This document shows positions 19,047 through 27,969 of a DNA stretch of 64,000 nucleotides, piece by piece. The notes below the pieces were generated by a model. The model saw only the letters and a list, made by a program, of their open reading frames with translations, did not search any database and was not told where the DNA came from. A program made the position numbers and the translations under genes. The stretch lies in contig DAISWO010000001.1 of assembly GCA_036826295.1 (NCBI GenBank), forward strand, positions 167,030 through 231,029, written 5' to 3'. Positions within the stretch are counted from its first letter, which is position 1; each line of letters starts with the position of its first letter. This DNA comes from DAISWO01 sp036826295 (GTDB lineage Bacteria; Patescibacteriota; Saccharimonadia; Saccharimonadales; JAGQNJ01).

Positions 19047-19070
19047 ATGGTACCCCGGACAGGATTCGAA
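19047..19070 (-). repeat. Truncated copy of the tRNA-Arg 3' end (direct repeat)
   Basis: The 24-bp stretch is identical to the 3' end of the neighbouring tRNA-Arg (copy at 19215-19238), covering CCA, acceptor 3' strand, and T arm up to the TTCGAA loop. Beyond that point the similarity stops, so it cannot fold as a tRNA. The two copies are 168 bp apart and enclose no ORF, only the hairpins AAACAGTC/GACTGTTT (19124-19142) and AACCCTT/AAGGGTT. Such an arrangement resembles an attachment-site duplication. Confidence 0.8.
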
Positions 19071-19215
19071 TTGATTGATCCGCTCGAGAGCTAGGGAGAA
19101 TTCGCTAGAAATATTTAAAACTCAAACAGTCCCCGACTGTTTTCGCCTGTCGGTCCGAATCCTATAAATGAATAATCCTTCATAGCTAACCCTTAAAAGG
19201 GTTTGCGACGAAGGA

Positions 19216-19292
19216 TGGTACCCCGGACAGGATTCGAACCTGTGACGCCCGCCTTAGGACGGCGGCGCTCTAATCCACTGAGCTACCGGGGC
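19216..19292 (-). tRNA. tRNA-Arg(CCT)
   Basis: This is a complete cloverleaf on the minus strand: acceptor GCCCCGG/CCGGGGT, D arm GCTC/GAGC, anticodon arm CCGCC/GGCGG with loop GTCCTAA (anticodon CCT, Arg), T arm ACAGG-TTCGAAT-CCTGT, and an encoded CCA end. It is intact although surrounded by partial copies of its own 3' and 5' parts. Confidence 0.95.
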
Positions 19293-19295
19293 TTA

Positions 19296-19535
19296 CTATA
19301 TTCTTTTGTGCAAGTTTGTACGTATGCTACCACTTTTCTTGACTTGTAGTTCTCGTAATCTTGCTTTTATTAAGGTACTGTAGGCTTCATAATATACTAA
19401 AACGATAGGTAAATGATGCTTTGTTGAAATTACTCTCCCTGAAACGTGTTCATTCGTCCTTCTCCTCAGATCATTAGTAGAGCCATGATAATATGAGTTG
19501 TCCTTTTTAGACTGAAGTATGTAGAAGTAGTACAT
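19296..19535 (-). CDS. GIY-YIG nuclease-domain protein
   Basis: The 79-residue single-domain GIY-YIG protein contains 'YYFYILQSKKDNSYYHGST' (GIY and YIG strands), followed by the Arg helix 'NDLRRRTNEH' and the conserved basic C-terminus. Stand-alone GIY-YIG proteins of this size (UPF0213/YhbQ-like) are nucleases of uncertain role. Its stop lies 3 nt from the tRNA-Arg 5' end. Its start region overlaps a broken copy of the tRNA 5' half, so it is bracketed by tRNA-Arg sequence. That context suggests a small mobile or homing-type unit. Confidence 0.82.
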   Translation of the reverse strand: MYYFYILQSKKDNSYYHGSTNDLRRRTNEHVSGRVISTKHHLPIVLVYYEAYSTLIKARLRELQVKKSGSIRTNLHKRI

Positions 19536-19540
19536 TATTA

Positions 19541-19597
19541 TAATCCACTGACCTGTCCGTCCTGTCTGGCCAGACAGGCGGGGCTACCGGGGCTTAT
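19541..19597 (-). repeat. Broken copy of the tRNA-Arg 5' half with palindromic insert
   Basis: The blocks TAATCCACTGA (19541-19551) and GCTACCGGGGCTTA (19583-19596) are contiguous in the tRNA-Arg gene (19271-19295). Here they are split by a 31-bp insert at 19552-19582. The insert contains a perfect 18-bp palindrome at 19561-19578 (CCTGTCTGG/CCAGACAGG). The copy lies just upstream of the GIY-YIG gene in its direction of transcription. Confidence 0.8.
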
Positions 19598-19646
19598 ACT
19601 CAATATAATACCCTATAACTTCAGTTGGTAATAAGCGATAGTTTGA

Positions 19647-19652
19647 TATAAT
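19647..19652 (+). promoter_or_regulatory. Extended -10 promoter of the subtilase gene
   Basis: TATAAT is preceded by TG-A. Predicted start is near 19659, so the GTG at 19657 cannot be the initiation codon. The ATG at 19678 follows a 19-nt leader without a Shine-Dalgarno. Confidence 0.6.
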
Positions 19653-19677
19653 AAAAGTGTTCAATAAAAAAACAAAC

Positions 19678-21900
19678 ATGAAAAAACAGATTAATCCAAT
19701 TGTCGCTCTATTTTTTATAGTTATTTCATCTATTTTATTGGGGTTCGGCATCTTTCTTGGCTATTCTGGTGTCACAACTGATCCCGGTGTTCAGATTAGT
19801 AATCCAAAGTCATATGTGGAGTCGTTTTTTCAAGGAATTTATAGATCTCCAGAGCTTGCTATCCCAGTAAAAAAAGCCGAGCAAGGTAAATCTAGCAAGC
19901 CTGAACAAACTCTTGTTACAGTTAATAATCAGACAGATTTGAACTCGTTTTTAGAAGCTAACGGCCTCGACGAGTCTGACATTCAGAAATCTAACGCTCT
20001 GCCTAATACATACATCGTCAACATTTCAAAGAATGAGCTCAATTCAGATAATGTAAGCCTTGCAGACCGCAAAAAGTACACATCGCTGTATGATTTTTCT
20101 ACTCAGGACGTAATTTATCCTCAGTGGTATACCACTGCAATTCGGGCTGATGATATTTGGTCAGAAACTATCGGCAGCGTATCTACTACCGTTGCGGTAA
20201 TAGATACAGGTTTTGCTCTAGAGCATGAAGACTTAATCGGACGATGGGCTGACGGGGGGTACGATTTTTACAATAATGACTCTGATCCATCAGCCGGAAC
20301 CACAAGTGTTAATGGTTCAAGTGTGTCTCACGGTACGATGGTAGCAGGTTTGGTTGGCGCCACGGGGGATAACGGCGTTGGAGTGGCCAGTGTTAATTGG
20401 AGAACCAAGCTTTTGCCACTTCAGGCTCTTAGCGATAATGGTTCGGGCTGGACCGATGATGTCGCCGCCGCAGTCAACTATGCCGTGATTCAAGGAGCTG
20501 ATGTTATTAATTTGAGTTTAGGTTCTAGCGGATCAGATCCAATACTAAAAGAAGCCATTGATAATGCTGTTGATGCTGGAGTGACTGTTGTCGCCGCTGC
20601 TGGCAACTGTGGCGCCAATAACTTTGCATACCAAGGTTGCTCGCATCAAGGGGAGGTGTTGTATCCAGGCGCGCATTCTAACGTTATTGCCGTCGGTGCC
20701 ACTGACAGTTCAAACAATAGAGCAGACTTTAGTAGTTATGGCGCAAGCGTTGATGTTGTAGCTCCGGGCTATGGGGCCATAAGGAGTACTATGTGGACAA
20801 ATAGCAATAGAACCTCCGGTTATAACAGCGTTTTGGCGGGAACGTCATTTGCGTCGCCTATTGTCGCTGGTGTTGCAGCTCTAAAAGTTGGCCAAGAACC
20901 AAGTATTACGCCTGACGAGGTTAGAAGCCAGCTTATTTCATCGGCAAATAAGGTGAATGCGATGGGTAATAAGTTTTTTTCAAATTATTATGGTTATGGA
21001 CTGATCGATACTTATAAGTTGTTTCATCAGAATTCTTGTATTAATGATGTAGATTCCCCTAGCGGTGATGGCCAGCAAATTATAGCCGAAAAACACAATG
21101 CTAAGAATCCTACAACAATGTGGCATGTTCAACGGAATAACACCGATTCTCACTGCGAAGAAATAAGTCGGTGGAACGCCAACTATAATCAATGGGAGCA
21201 TAAGGCTGTGACGAACGTGCCGACACTTGATTCGGATGCAGAAAAAATGCTTTTCGCGGACACTAACGGCGACGGAGCAAGTGAACTAATACGGATCAAA
21301 TATAACGACCCTTCAGGTAAAGTTGTTTTAAATTTCTGGGACGACACACTACAAGTATGGGCAAGACAGATAACTACAAATCTCAGCATTGCAAACATGT
21401 CATATGGTGATATTCAGGCAGCTGATACAAACGGCAACGGTAAAGACGAACTATTCTTCATAAAGTATAATCACACTAGTTCTGGCAAAGTTATGTTTTA
21501 TCGATGGGATTCGTCTAGTTATCAATCGTGGAACAAAAAAACAAAATCAAGGCTAGGTTCAATTAGTCGTTCGAAGGGGACTATCATACCAGCCGACTTT
21601 AATGGGGATAAAATCGATCGGTTTATATTTGTTCAGTATCAGGGGACAAGATCTGATAGAGTTGAAATTCGAGCTTTTTCTGGAAACTTACAGCAATGGA
21701 CAAAAACAACTACTACGAATTTAAAAACGAGCTCAGCAAAAAATAATCTTGTTATAACTACCGATGTTAACGGTAATCGTAAGGATGAGCTAAATTTCGT
21801 AAAACGACAATCTACAGAAAATAAAGTTATCATCTATCGTTGGAGATCAGACTTTAAGCAATGGACAGAAAAGAACGTAACTAATCTAACAGAGTTTTAG
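19678..21900 (+). CDS. Secreted subtilisin-family (S8) serine protease with FG-GAP/VCBS-like repeats
   Basis: The protein has about 740 residues. An N-terminal hydrophobic segment (about 8-30) acts as signal or anchor, followed by a propeptide-like region. The S8 catalytic domain carries the triad Asp about 176 ('VAVIDTGF'), His about 218 ('VSHGTMVAG') and Ser about 390 ('AGTSFASP'). The C-terminal 260 residues contain four repeats of the calcium-binding form 'ADTNGDGASELI', 'ADTNGNGKDELF', 'ADFNGDKIDRFI', 'TDVNGNRKDELN', which resemble a partial beta-propeller. It likely matures or degrades proteins at the cell surface. The paired Cys in 'AAGNCGANNFAYQGCSH' may form a disulphide. Confidence 0.9.
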   Translation: MKKQINPIVALFFIVISSILLGFGIFLGYSGVTTDPGVQISNPKSYVESFFQGIYRSPELAIPVKKAEQGKSSKPEQTLVTVNNQTDLNSFLEANGLDESDIQKSNALPNTYIVNISKNELNSDNVSLADRKKYTSLYDFSTQDVIYPQWYTTAIRADDIWSETIGSVSTTVAVIDTGFALEHEDLIGRWADGGYDFYNNDSDPSAGTTSVNGSSVSHGTMVAGLVGATGDNGVGVASVNWRTKLLPLQALSDNGSGWTDDVAAAVNYAVIQGADVINLSLGSSGSDPILKEAIDNAVDAGVTVVAAAGNCGANNFAYQGCSHQGEVLYPGAHSNVIAVGATDSSNNRADFSSYGASVDVVAPGYGAIRSTMWTNSNRTSGYNSVLAGTSFASPIVAGVAALKVGQEPSITPDEVRSQLISSANKVNAMGNKFFSNYYGYGLIDTYKLFHQNSCINDVDSPSGDGQQIIAEKHNAKNPTTMWHVQRNNTDSHCEEISRWNANYNQWEHKAVTNVPTLDSDAEKMLFADTNGDGASELIRIKYNDPSGKVVLNFWDDTLQVWARQITTNLSIANMSYGDIQAADTNGNGKDELFFIKYNHTSSGKVMFYRWDSSSYQSWNKKTKSRLGSISRSKGTIIPADFNGDKIDRFIFVQYQGTRSDRVEIRAFSGNLQQWTKTTTTNLKTSSAKNNLVITTDVNGNRKDELNFVKRQSTENKVIIYRWRSDFKQWTEKNVTNLTEF

Positions 21901-21929
21901 GGCAAATATTGCTGTAGAATAAGGTTAAT

Positions 21930-22490
21930 ATGGCGAAGAAACCAAAAGACAAGCAGAATAAACCCGAGAAACAATTCGATGATCAATTTGACGATGAAGA
22001 AGTCTTATTTGTTTTTCGAAAACACCCCGTTGTTATGCGTAAAGGATTGATTTTCTCGATGCTCGCAATACTTGCTGGTACGATCCCTTCACTCATCAAG
22101 CCCGAAATGTCATATTTTTTCTTGGGCCTAGCAGGTGGATTTGCTATTGGATTTTTGATTTTTATGCCTTATTGGATCTCGTGGTACTACAGTGTGTATA
22201 TTGTTACCGATCAACGGCTAATTCAGATATCTCGAAAGGGTTTGTTTAGTAAAACTGTCGTAGACATGAGCTTAAATCAAATACAGTCAATGAATTACTC
22301 TGTAACCGGATTACAGGAAACACTGCTTAAGTTTGGTACAATAGTTATACAAACATATATAGGAGATCTAGTAATTCACGACGTACATCACCCCGAACAT
22401 GTTCAGAAAACACTCGCCACAATCCTAAGAGATCAAGGTATATCGACCAAGAATTTTATTCAGAATAACGAAGAAGAGGAACAGAAGTAG
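21930..22490 (+). CDS. Membrane protein with bacterial PH domain (YdbS-like)
   Basis: The 186-residue protein has two adjacent transmembrane helices (about 38-55 and 62-85). They precede a bPH2-type domain with the signature 'YYSVYIVTDQRLIQISRKGLFSKTVVDMSLNQIQSM'. Such proteins are membrane-associated with unknown ligands. TAGAAT ends 9 nt before the ATG, so the transcript has almost no leader. The next gene follows after 1 nt, so they form an operon with the foldase. Confidence 0.82.
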   Translation: MAKKPKDKQNKPEKQFDDQFDDEEVLFVFRKHPVVMRKGLIFSMLAILAGTIPSLIKPEMSYFFLGLAGGFAIGFLIFMPYWISWYYSVYIVTDQRLIQISRKGLFSKTVVDMSLNQIQSMNYSVTGLQETLLKFGTIVIQTYIGDLVIHDVHHPEHVQKTLATILRDQGISTKNFIQNNEEEEQK

Positions 22491-22491
22491 T

Positions 22492-23556
22492 ATGAAAAAA
22501 TACCTAAAAAATATAAAGAAAAAATCTACCGATTACAAAGCGGCAAAGGCGCGGGATAACGAGCCGCCTAAAACGGTGCCGGTAATTTCTAACAAAACGG
22601 TACCAGAGCATCGCGATGAAGTACTATCATCTGCTAGAAAATTCATTTATCCTCTGCAACACTCCAAGCATCGGATTGTTGTTATTTCAATTAGTATATT
22701 GATAACTGCGATTGTCTTCTTTTTTACATACTGCGTAGTAGCGTTGTATTCATTACAATCAACTTCAACTTTTATTTATAAAGTAACTCAGATATTTCCT
22801 TTCCCGATCGCTAGGGTTGGAAGGGATTTTGTATCTTATGAGAACTATTTGTTTGAATTAAGACGTTATAAACATTACTACGATAGTCAACAAAAAGTTG
22901 ACTTCAACACGGAGTCCGGAAGGCAACAATTAGCTGAGTACCAGAAGCGCGCTTTAGAGAAAGTTATCGACTTTAGTTACGTGAAAGAACTAGCAAAAGA
23001 TAATGATATTTCTATATCCAGCAATGAAGTTGATGAACAAATAAAATTGTTGAAAGATCAAAATAGACTGGGAAATGGCGAGCAAGTATTTGAGGATGTA
23101 CTGAAGGATTACTTTGGATGGTCAGTCCCAGAATTTCGCAGGTATTTAGAACAAGAAATGCTCACTCAAAAAGTTGTCGCAACACTCGATAAAGAGACGC
23201 AAGAAAAGGCAAATAAAGCATATCAAGAGCTCCAAGACGGAAAAAGCTTCGCCAAAGTAGCAAAACAGTATTCGGACGACCTGTCTACCAAGAATAGTGG
23301 CGGTGAAATAGGCTTCACAATTAGTAGACAGAGCAAAGATTTAACACCTCAAGCCACAAACATCCTCTTTCAGTTAAAAAAAGGTGAGTTTTCTAAGGTG
23401 ATTAATACTGGCTATAGCCTAGAGATCTTTAAACTTGATACTAAGAGTGGCGACAAGGTAAATGGTTCACATATTTTGTTCAACTTCAAAGACATTAATG
23501 AATATATTAATGATCTAAAAGAAAAAAAACCGGCTAAAACCTATGTGACTTTCTAA
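22492..23556 (+). CDS. Membrane-anchored parvulin-type peptidyl-prolyl isomerase (PrsA/SurA-like)
   Basis: The 354-residue protein has a basic cytoplasmic N-terminus (about 60 residues) and one transmembrane helix (about 62-88). A SurA_N-like helical domain ('SSNEVDEQIKLLKDQN') is followed by a PpiC rotamase domain (about 238-325) with 'KSFAKVAKQYSDDLSTKNSGGEIGF' and 'LKKGEFSKVINT' (consensus 'L..G..S.v..t..G'). It should help fold secreted proteins on the outer face of the membrane. It stands directly before a run of secreted proteins. Confidence 0.88.
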   Translation: MKKYLKNIKKKSTDYKAAKARDNEPPKTVPVISNKTVPEHRDEVLSSARKFIYPLQHSKHRIVVISISILITAIVFFFTYCVVALYSLQSTSTFIYKVTQIFPFPIARVGRDFVSYENYLFELRRYKHYYDSQQKVDFNTESGRQQLAEYQKRALEKVIDFSYVKELAKDNDISISSNEVDEQIKLLKDQNRLGNGEQVFEDVLKDYFGWSVPEFRRYLEQEMLTQKVVATLDKETQEKANKAYQELQDGKSFAKVAKQYSDDLSTKNSGGEIGFTISRQSKDLTPQATNILFQLKKGEFSKVINTGYSLEIFKLDTKSGDKVNGSHILFNFKDINEYINDLKEKKPAKTYVTF

Positions 23557-23599
23557 TATCTTCTGCCTAATGAATCTTCGACGTCAAACAATAAGTAAG

Positions 23600-23605
23600 T
23601 ATAAT
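23600..23605 (+). promoter_or_regulatory. -10 box that sets a leaderless start
   Basis: TATAAT ends 7 nt before the ATG at 23613. An ATG at 23604 overlaps the -10 box and cannot be transcribed from this promoter, so 23613 is chosen as the start of the following gene. Confidence 0.6.
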
Positions 23606-23612
23606 GATTGTT

Positions 23613-24353
23613 ATGTTTAAAAAAGTCCTTGTGGCGGTTATAGTTCTTGGCGTATTTTTTGCGATTGGTTCAGCAACCTATGCCCAGACTTCCAGCTCGC
23701 CCAACTATCAGATCGAAGAGAGTTTTATAGGCCCTGGAGGTGAACTAGAGAGTAGCTCTCCAAACTTTCGGACTGCACCGGGTGGGCAGTCAATAGGTAA
23801 TTCTGGCGGGGTAGGAGACAGTGAATCATCGCCTAATTATCGCACTCAGTCTGGAGCTACTACCACTAGTGACCCGTCATTGGCCTGTATTACAAATACC
23901 TCTTCTTTAGACTTTGGAGCCTTATCTAGTTCTGTAGTTTCTACGGCAACAGCTACTTTCAGTGTTCTTAACTACACTTCTTATGGGTACATAGTACAGG
24001 TAATTGGTGCTCCACCCGCAAGCGGTGCTCATACATTAACAAATTTGACAGCCAATGCCGCGTCAGCCCCTGGGACTGAGCAGTTTGGAATAAATCTTGC
24101 AGATAACACCACGCCAAATATTGGTTTAAATCCTGTACAGAACCCAGATAATACGTTCTCTTTTGGTGAAGCGGCCCCGAATTATGATTCTCCGGATAGT
24201 TTTCGTTATAATAACGGCGAAACTGTCGCTAGATCTGTTAAAACATCTGGCGAAACCAACTACACCATGTCGTATATAATTAATGTTGCTACGACTACTC
24301 CCGGCGGGAGCTATTCAGGTAATCAAACTTTGGTTTGTACAGGCACATATTGA
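23613..24353 (+). CDS. Secreted WxL-like surface protein A
   Basis: The protein has about 246 residues. A signal peptide ('MFKKVLVAVIVLGVFFAIG' up to AQT) is followed by a Ser/Pro/Gly-rich stretch with two 'SSPNYR/SSPNFR' repeats. The C-terminal beta domain (about 90-246) ends with a single-Cys strand 'TLVCTGTY'. The C-terminal domain is paralogous to that of the next gene: both share 'EQFGINLADNTTPNIG', a 'FRYNNGE'-type strand and a final 'xxxCTxTY/F'. The small size and the DUF916-like partner downstream recall WxL loci of Gram-positives, but no WxL motif is seen. Confidence 0.75.
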   Translation: MFKKVLVAVIVLGVFFAIGSATYAQTSSSPNYQIEESFIGPGGELESSSPNFRTAPGGQSIGNSGGVGDSESSPNYRTQSGATTTSDPSLACITNTSSLDFGALSSSVVSTATATFSVLNYTSYGYIVQVIGAPPASGAHTLTNLTANAASAPGTEQFGINLADNTTPNIGLNPVQNPDNTFSFGEAAPNYDSPDSFRYNNGETVARSVKTSGETNYTMSYIINVATTTPGGSYSGNQTLVCTGTY

Positions 24354-24421
24354 TCATCTTGTTTGTCTGAGGATAGCTCTTATGCTACAATCTAACCCAT
24401 AATATCAGAGGCAAAAATAAA

Positions 24422-25504
24422 GTGACCCAAAAGAACAAAAATTACCTAACTATAAAAGAATTTTCACTTAGAACGCGAAATATATTCGTAGCAATTGTAT
24501 TTAGTCTTTCCGTATTCATATCGCTGTCGCCCGCAAATGTGCTTGCTGCCCAGATCACTTCTAGGAAAGTTACTCTTTCAAATTCTGGGGGGGCTGCAAC
24601 AGGGGTTACTTATACCTTTAACTTTACAGTACCTACAGCAACTGTTCTGAAGTCTTTTCAAGCACAGATTTGTACTACTGCCTCTGGCGCATGTACAACA
24701 CCTGTTGGTTGGTCAGGCGCAGCATCAGATCTTGCGGCACAACCAACTAACTATGGCGATGCTTCTGGTTGGACTGATGCCAGCACAGCTTCTGCACTAC
24801 GCATGACTAAAACCACTAACTCAGCTGCTCCTACTGGCTCACAAACAGTAGCCTTCAACGGGACAGTCAACCCAACTGCGAATAATACTACGTTCTTTGC
24901 CCGTATTACCACGTATTCAGACGATGCTTACACAACAGCGGTAGACTCTGGTGTTGTAGCTGCTAGTACATCGCAGCAGATAACACTTACAGGAACTATC
25001 GATGAAACCTTAACTTTCTGTACGGGCACTTCGATAACAGGTACGAATTGCGGTACCGTAGCTGGTTCGTCAGTAAACTTTGGTAGTTTTTCTAGTACAT
25101 CAACTAGTAGTGGCACTTCTGTCATGGCAGCCTCTACAAATGCTGATGGCGGATACTCCATAACTGTTAACGGAACAACACTCACATCTGGAGGAGACAC
25201 CATATCTGCATTGGCAGCTCAGACAGCATCGTCGATAGGAAGTGAACAGTTTGGCTTGAACCTAAAAGACAATACTACTCCTAACGTTGGAGCAGAAGTA
25301 TCTGGTACTGGTTCCGGTGCGGCTACGGCAAACTATGGAACAGCCGATCAGTTTCGTTTTGTTACAGGCGACTCAATTTCGAGTGCAGCCGGCAACACTG
25401 ACGCAAATACATTTACCGCTAGTTATATTGTTAACGTGGGTGGCTCGACGGAACCGGGTACCTACACGGCTATAATGACTTATATTTGTACGGCAACCTT
25501 CTAG
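24422..25504 (+). CDS. Secreted WxL-like surface protein B
   Basis: The protein has 360 residues and a GTG start. AGAGG lies about 9 nt upstream, and an extended -10 (TG-C-TACAAT, 24385-24390) lies about 30 nt upstream. The signal peptide spans about 15-42, ending in 'NVLAAQ'. The mature part is Thr/Ser/Ala-rich and beta-like: an N-terminal domain with two Cys ('ICTTASGACTTPV') and a C-terminal domain paralogous to protein A ('EQFGLNLKDNTTPNVG', 'YICTATF'). It is probably an exported surface or wall-associated protein; the ligand is unknown. Confidence 0.75.
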   Translation: MTQKNKNYLTIKEFSLRTRNIFVAIVFSLSVFISLSPANVLAAQITSRKVTLSNSGGAATGVTYTFNFTVPTATVLKSFQAQICTTASGACTTPVGWSGAASDLAAQPTNYGDASGWTDASTASALRMTKTTNSAAPTGSQTVAFNGTVNPTANNTTFFARITTYSDDAYTTAVDSGVVAASTSQQITLTGTIDETLTFCTGTSITGTNCGTVAGSSVNFGSFSSTSTSSGTSVMAASTNADGGYSITVNGTTLTSGGDTISALAAQTASSIGSEQFGLNLKDNTTPNVGAEVSGTGSGAATANYGTADQFRFVTGDSISSAAGNTDANTFTASYIVNVGGSTEPGTYTAIMTYICTATF

Positions 25505-25559
25505 AGTTTTTGCTATACTTATTATAGTCTTAGAATGAAAATCAATCATGGGGAGCAGT

Positions 25560-26504
25560 ATGATTCGAAGGTTTAGCGCAGTTATTCTAGTTTTTACATT
25601 ATTTGTGATAGCTCCACTTGTAAAAGCCCAATCTAATCAAGGTCAGGGCTTAGAGATTTCACCTCCACTTGTAGAACTTAAAACTGATCCCGGAAAAACT
25701 GTTCAGGCAAAAATTAGAATTAGAAATGTCACTAACCAAACTCTTGTTGTAAGGTCGGAGGTCAACGATTTTACTGCAGCAGGCGAAGACGGTCAACCAA
25801 GATTGTTACTAGATGGGACAGAAAAATCTCCATATTCGTTAAAAGAGTGGATTACTACCATTCCTGAAGTTACTTTAAAGTCTAAAGAGCAAAAGCCAGC
25901 CATAATTACTTTGCAGGTTCCTAATTATGCTAGTCCGGGAGGACATTATGGCGTGGTTAGATTTACCGGCACCCCAGCAGGGGTAGAAGGTACTGGAGTT
26001 TCGTTGTCGGCAAGCATTGGTGCGTTAATTTTGGTAAATGTTTCTGGCGACGTTAAGGAAGAAGCTACAATTGCAGAGATTTTTACCGCTCAAGACAACA
26101 AAAAACGAGGTTTTTTTGAATACGGTCCCATTACTCTTTTTCAGCGCATAGAAAATACAGGTAATGTTCACGTTAAACCTTCTGGGACTATCAGAGTTAT
26201 CAATATGTTCGGTCAGGAAACAGCTAGCTTCAGTCTGAACGATAATGGCGGCAACATTTTGCCTTCGAGTGTCAGGAAGTTCGAACAGCAGCTGAATCAA
26301 AAAATGCTTTTCGGCCGTTATAAATTACAGGCTGATGTTGTTTACGGTGAAGATAACAAGATAATTAGTGGCTCCACAACTTTCTGGGTAATTCCATACA
26401 AGCTTATAATCATGGCATTGGCCGGTATTATCTTAATTTTCTTTGTAATAAAGCGATACAATAAAATTATTGTAAAAAGAGCCCAATCTAAAGCTAAGAA
26501 GTAA
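25560..26504 (+). CDS. DUF916-like cell-surface protein with C-terminal membrane anchor
   Basis: The 314-residue protein has a signal peptide (MIRRFSAVILVFTLF... to AQ). The extracellular region opens with 'LEISPPLVELKTDPGKTVQAKIRIRN', the hallmark of DUF916-type immunoglobulin-like domains found with WxL proteins. A C-terminal transmembrane helix (about 278-300) is followed by a basic tail. The ATG at 25560 is preferred over 25548 because GGGAG lies 4 nt before it. An extended -10 (TG-C-TATACT) lies at 25514-25519. It overlaps the PKD protein by 1 nt (TAATG). Confidence 0.78.
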   Translation: MIRRFSAVILVFTLFVIAPLVKAQSNQGQGLEISPPLVELKTDPGKTVQAKIRIRNVTNQTLVVRSEVNDFTAAGEDGQPRLLLDGTEKSPYSLKEWITTIPEVTLKSKEQKPAIITLQVPNYASPGGHYGVVRFTGTPAGVEGTGVSLSASIGALILVNVSGDVKEEATIAEIFTAQDNKKRGFFEYGPITLFQRIENTGNVHVKPSGTIRVINMFGQETASFSLNDNGGNILPSSVRKFEQQLNQKMLFGRYKLQADVVYGEDNKIISGSTTFWVIPYKLIIMALAGIILIFFVIKRYNKIIVKRAQSKAKK

Positions 26505-27706
26505 TGACTTTAAAACTAGATCCCAATAAGAGACAACAGCGTAAGCAAAAGCGAGCTGAGCATATAGTAAGGTCGGTCGAGACAGCAAGGTCATATCAAA
26601 AGCCTATAAAATCTCGCATTAAAATTAGTCATAATCGTCACACTGGCAAAAAATTGCCTATTCACTGTACTTCATATGCCGCACTTTTTTTCATTTTGGT
26701 TTTTACAGGACTAGTTACTTTGTTTATCTCGCAGCAAAGTGTTACCGCAGGACCACCTATATCTGAAAGTAGCGCCGTTACAGTTTCTGGTGTTGTTCCA
26801 ACGGATCCGCCAACGAGCGCAGCGTCAATTAGTAGCCCAGCCAATGGTACAAATTTTTCCAGCGGAATTATAAATGTATCTGGACGTTGTGTTAGTGGCC
26901 TACTAGTAGAAATTTATCGCGACAATTCATTCGCTGGATCACAGATTTGTGATTCCAATGGTGAATACCTGATAAAAATAACTTTAATTAGCGGAAAAAA
27001 CATATTGGTCGCTAAGATTAGCGATTCCCTCGGTCAATACGGCCCTGACTCGGATAACGTAATTGTTTATTTTAACGAAAGCATCCCACAAAGCGACGAC
27101 TCGATAACTGTGATTCCGGGTACATCATCGTCGAATCCTGTAGTACCCTTGCTGGTTTCTGCCAATCCAGTGCAAAGAGGGACTTTCCCTAAGCAATTGA
27201 TGAAGTTGGAGTACGAAGTTGAAGGAGGCGTTGCGCCATATGCAATGTCAATTGATTGGGGAGATGGCTCTGACCCTACCGTTAGACCACATAAAAAAAG
27301 TGGGGACTTTAGTTCTAGCTACATATATCAAAAGGCAGGACAGTACACTATAAGACTGTCTGCAACTGACAGCGCCAAGAACAAAGCATTTACCCAAACT
27401 ATTGCTATTGTGAATGGGATACCTGAACCGCTAAGCACAAATGTGTTTGATTTTGCGTCCGCAGTTTGTGTGGAGCAGCAGGGGCTTTCGGGCATCGGAC
27501 AGCTAAATAATTCAAATCCAGCTATTTATTTTGGATTATCTGTAACCGATATCTTTGGCAATGGTCAGTCGATAGCCTGTAAAATTATTCAGAATTCAAA
27601 TATAATTTGGCCGATGTTTGTTGTTGCTAGTACTATGACAATTAGCTTTTGGTTGGGCGAAAGAATTGTTTTGCATCGCTACAAGACAATAATAAAGTCT
27701 AACTAA
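26504..27706 (+). CDS. Membrane-anchored PKD-domain surface protein
   Basis: The 400-residue protein has a basic cytoplasmic N-terminus (about 50 residues), a transmembrane helix (about 53-78), an Ig-like/Big-type domain ('ASISSPANGTNFSSGIINVSG') and a PKD domain (about 225-305). The PKD motif is 'SIDWGDGSDP...YIYQKAGQYTIRLSATDS'. A second hydrophobic segment near 365-385 precedes a basic tail. It is translationally coupled (TAATG) to the DUF916-like gene, so the two products probably work together at the surface. Confidence 0.8.
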   Translation: MTLKLDPNKRQQRKQKRAEHIVRSVETARSYQKPIKSRIKISHNRHTGKKLPIHCTSYAALFFILVFTGLVTLFISQQSVTAGPPISESSAVTVSGVVPTDPPTSAASISSPANGTNFSSGIINVSGRCVSGLLVEIYRDNSFAGSQICDSNGEYLIKITLISGKNILVAKISDSLGQYGPDSDNVIVYFNESIPQSDDSITVIPGTSSSNPVVPLLVSANPVQRGTFPKQLMKLEYEVEGGVAPYAMSIDWGDGSDPTVRPHKKSGDFSSSYIYQKAGQYTIRLSATDSAKNKAFTQTIAIVNGIPEPLSTNVFDFASAVCVEQQGLSGIGQLNNSNPAIYFGLSVTDIFGNGQSIACKIIQNSNIIWPMFVVASTMTISFWLGERIVLHRYKTIIKSN

Positions 27707-27969
27707 GGTTGTGGATAAGTTTTAGGAAATTTATAATTGTTGTTTTAGTCACAACATATAGTATCTCAATTCGCTTCATGCCAGGAGAGACACTCCGTTA
27801 TATCCAGATACCAATATTTAAACATTGTAATGAATACTACGAATATCTTATACTTAATTCATTTTTGGAACTCAAATATTCTAACAATTCTCTAATCTAT
27901 TATTGTTATGTTTAGATTGAATTCTAATCTGTTAATCCGTATAATTTAGTACATATCAACAAATCAAAA

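Noticed and set aside
27710..27718. Perfect DnaA-box match TGTGGATAA, and others near 37488 and 51331
   Set aside because: The matches are single and scattered, with no cluster, AT-rich unwinding element or dnaA gene nearby, so an origin is not supported.
27709..27915. 68-codon ORF after the PKD protein gene
   Set aside because: It has unusual composition, no ribosome-binding site, and fills an AT-rich intergenic gap; the first hydrophobic segment alone is not enough support.
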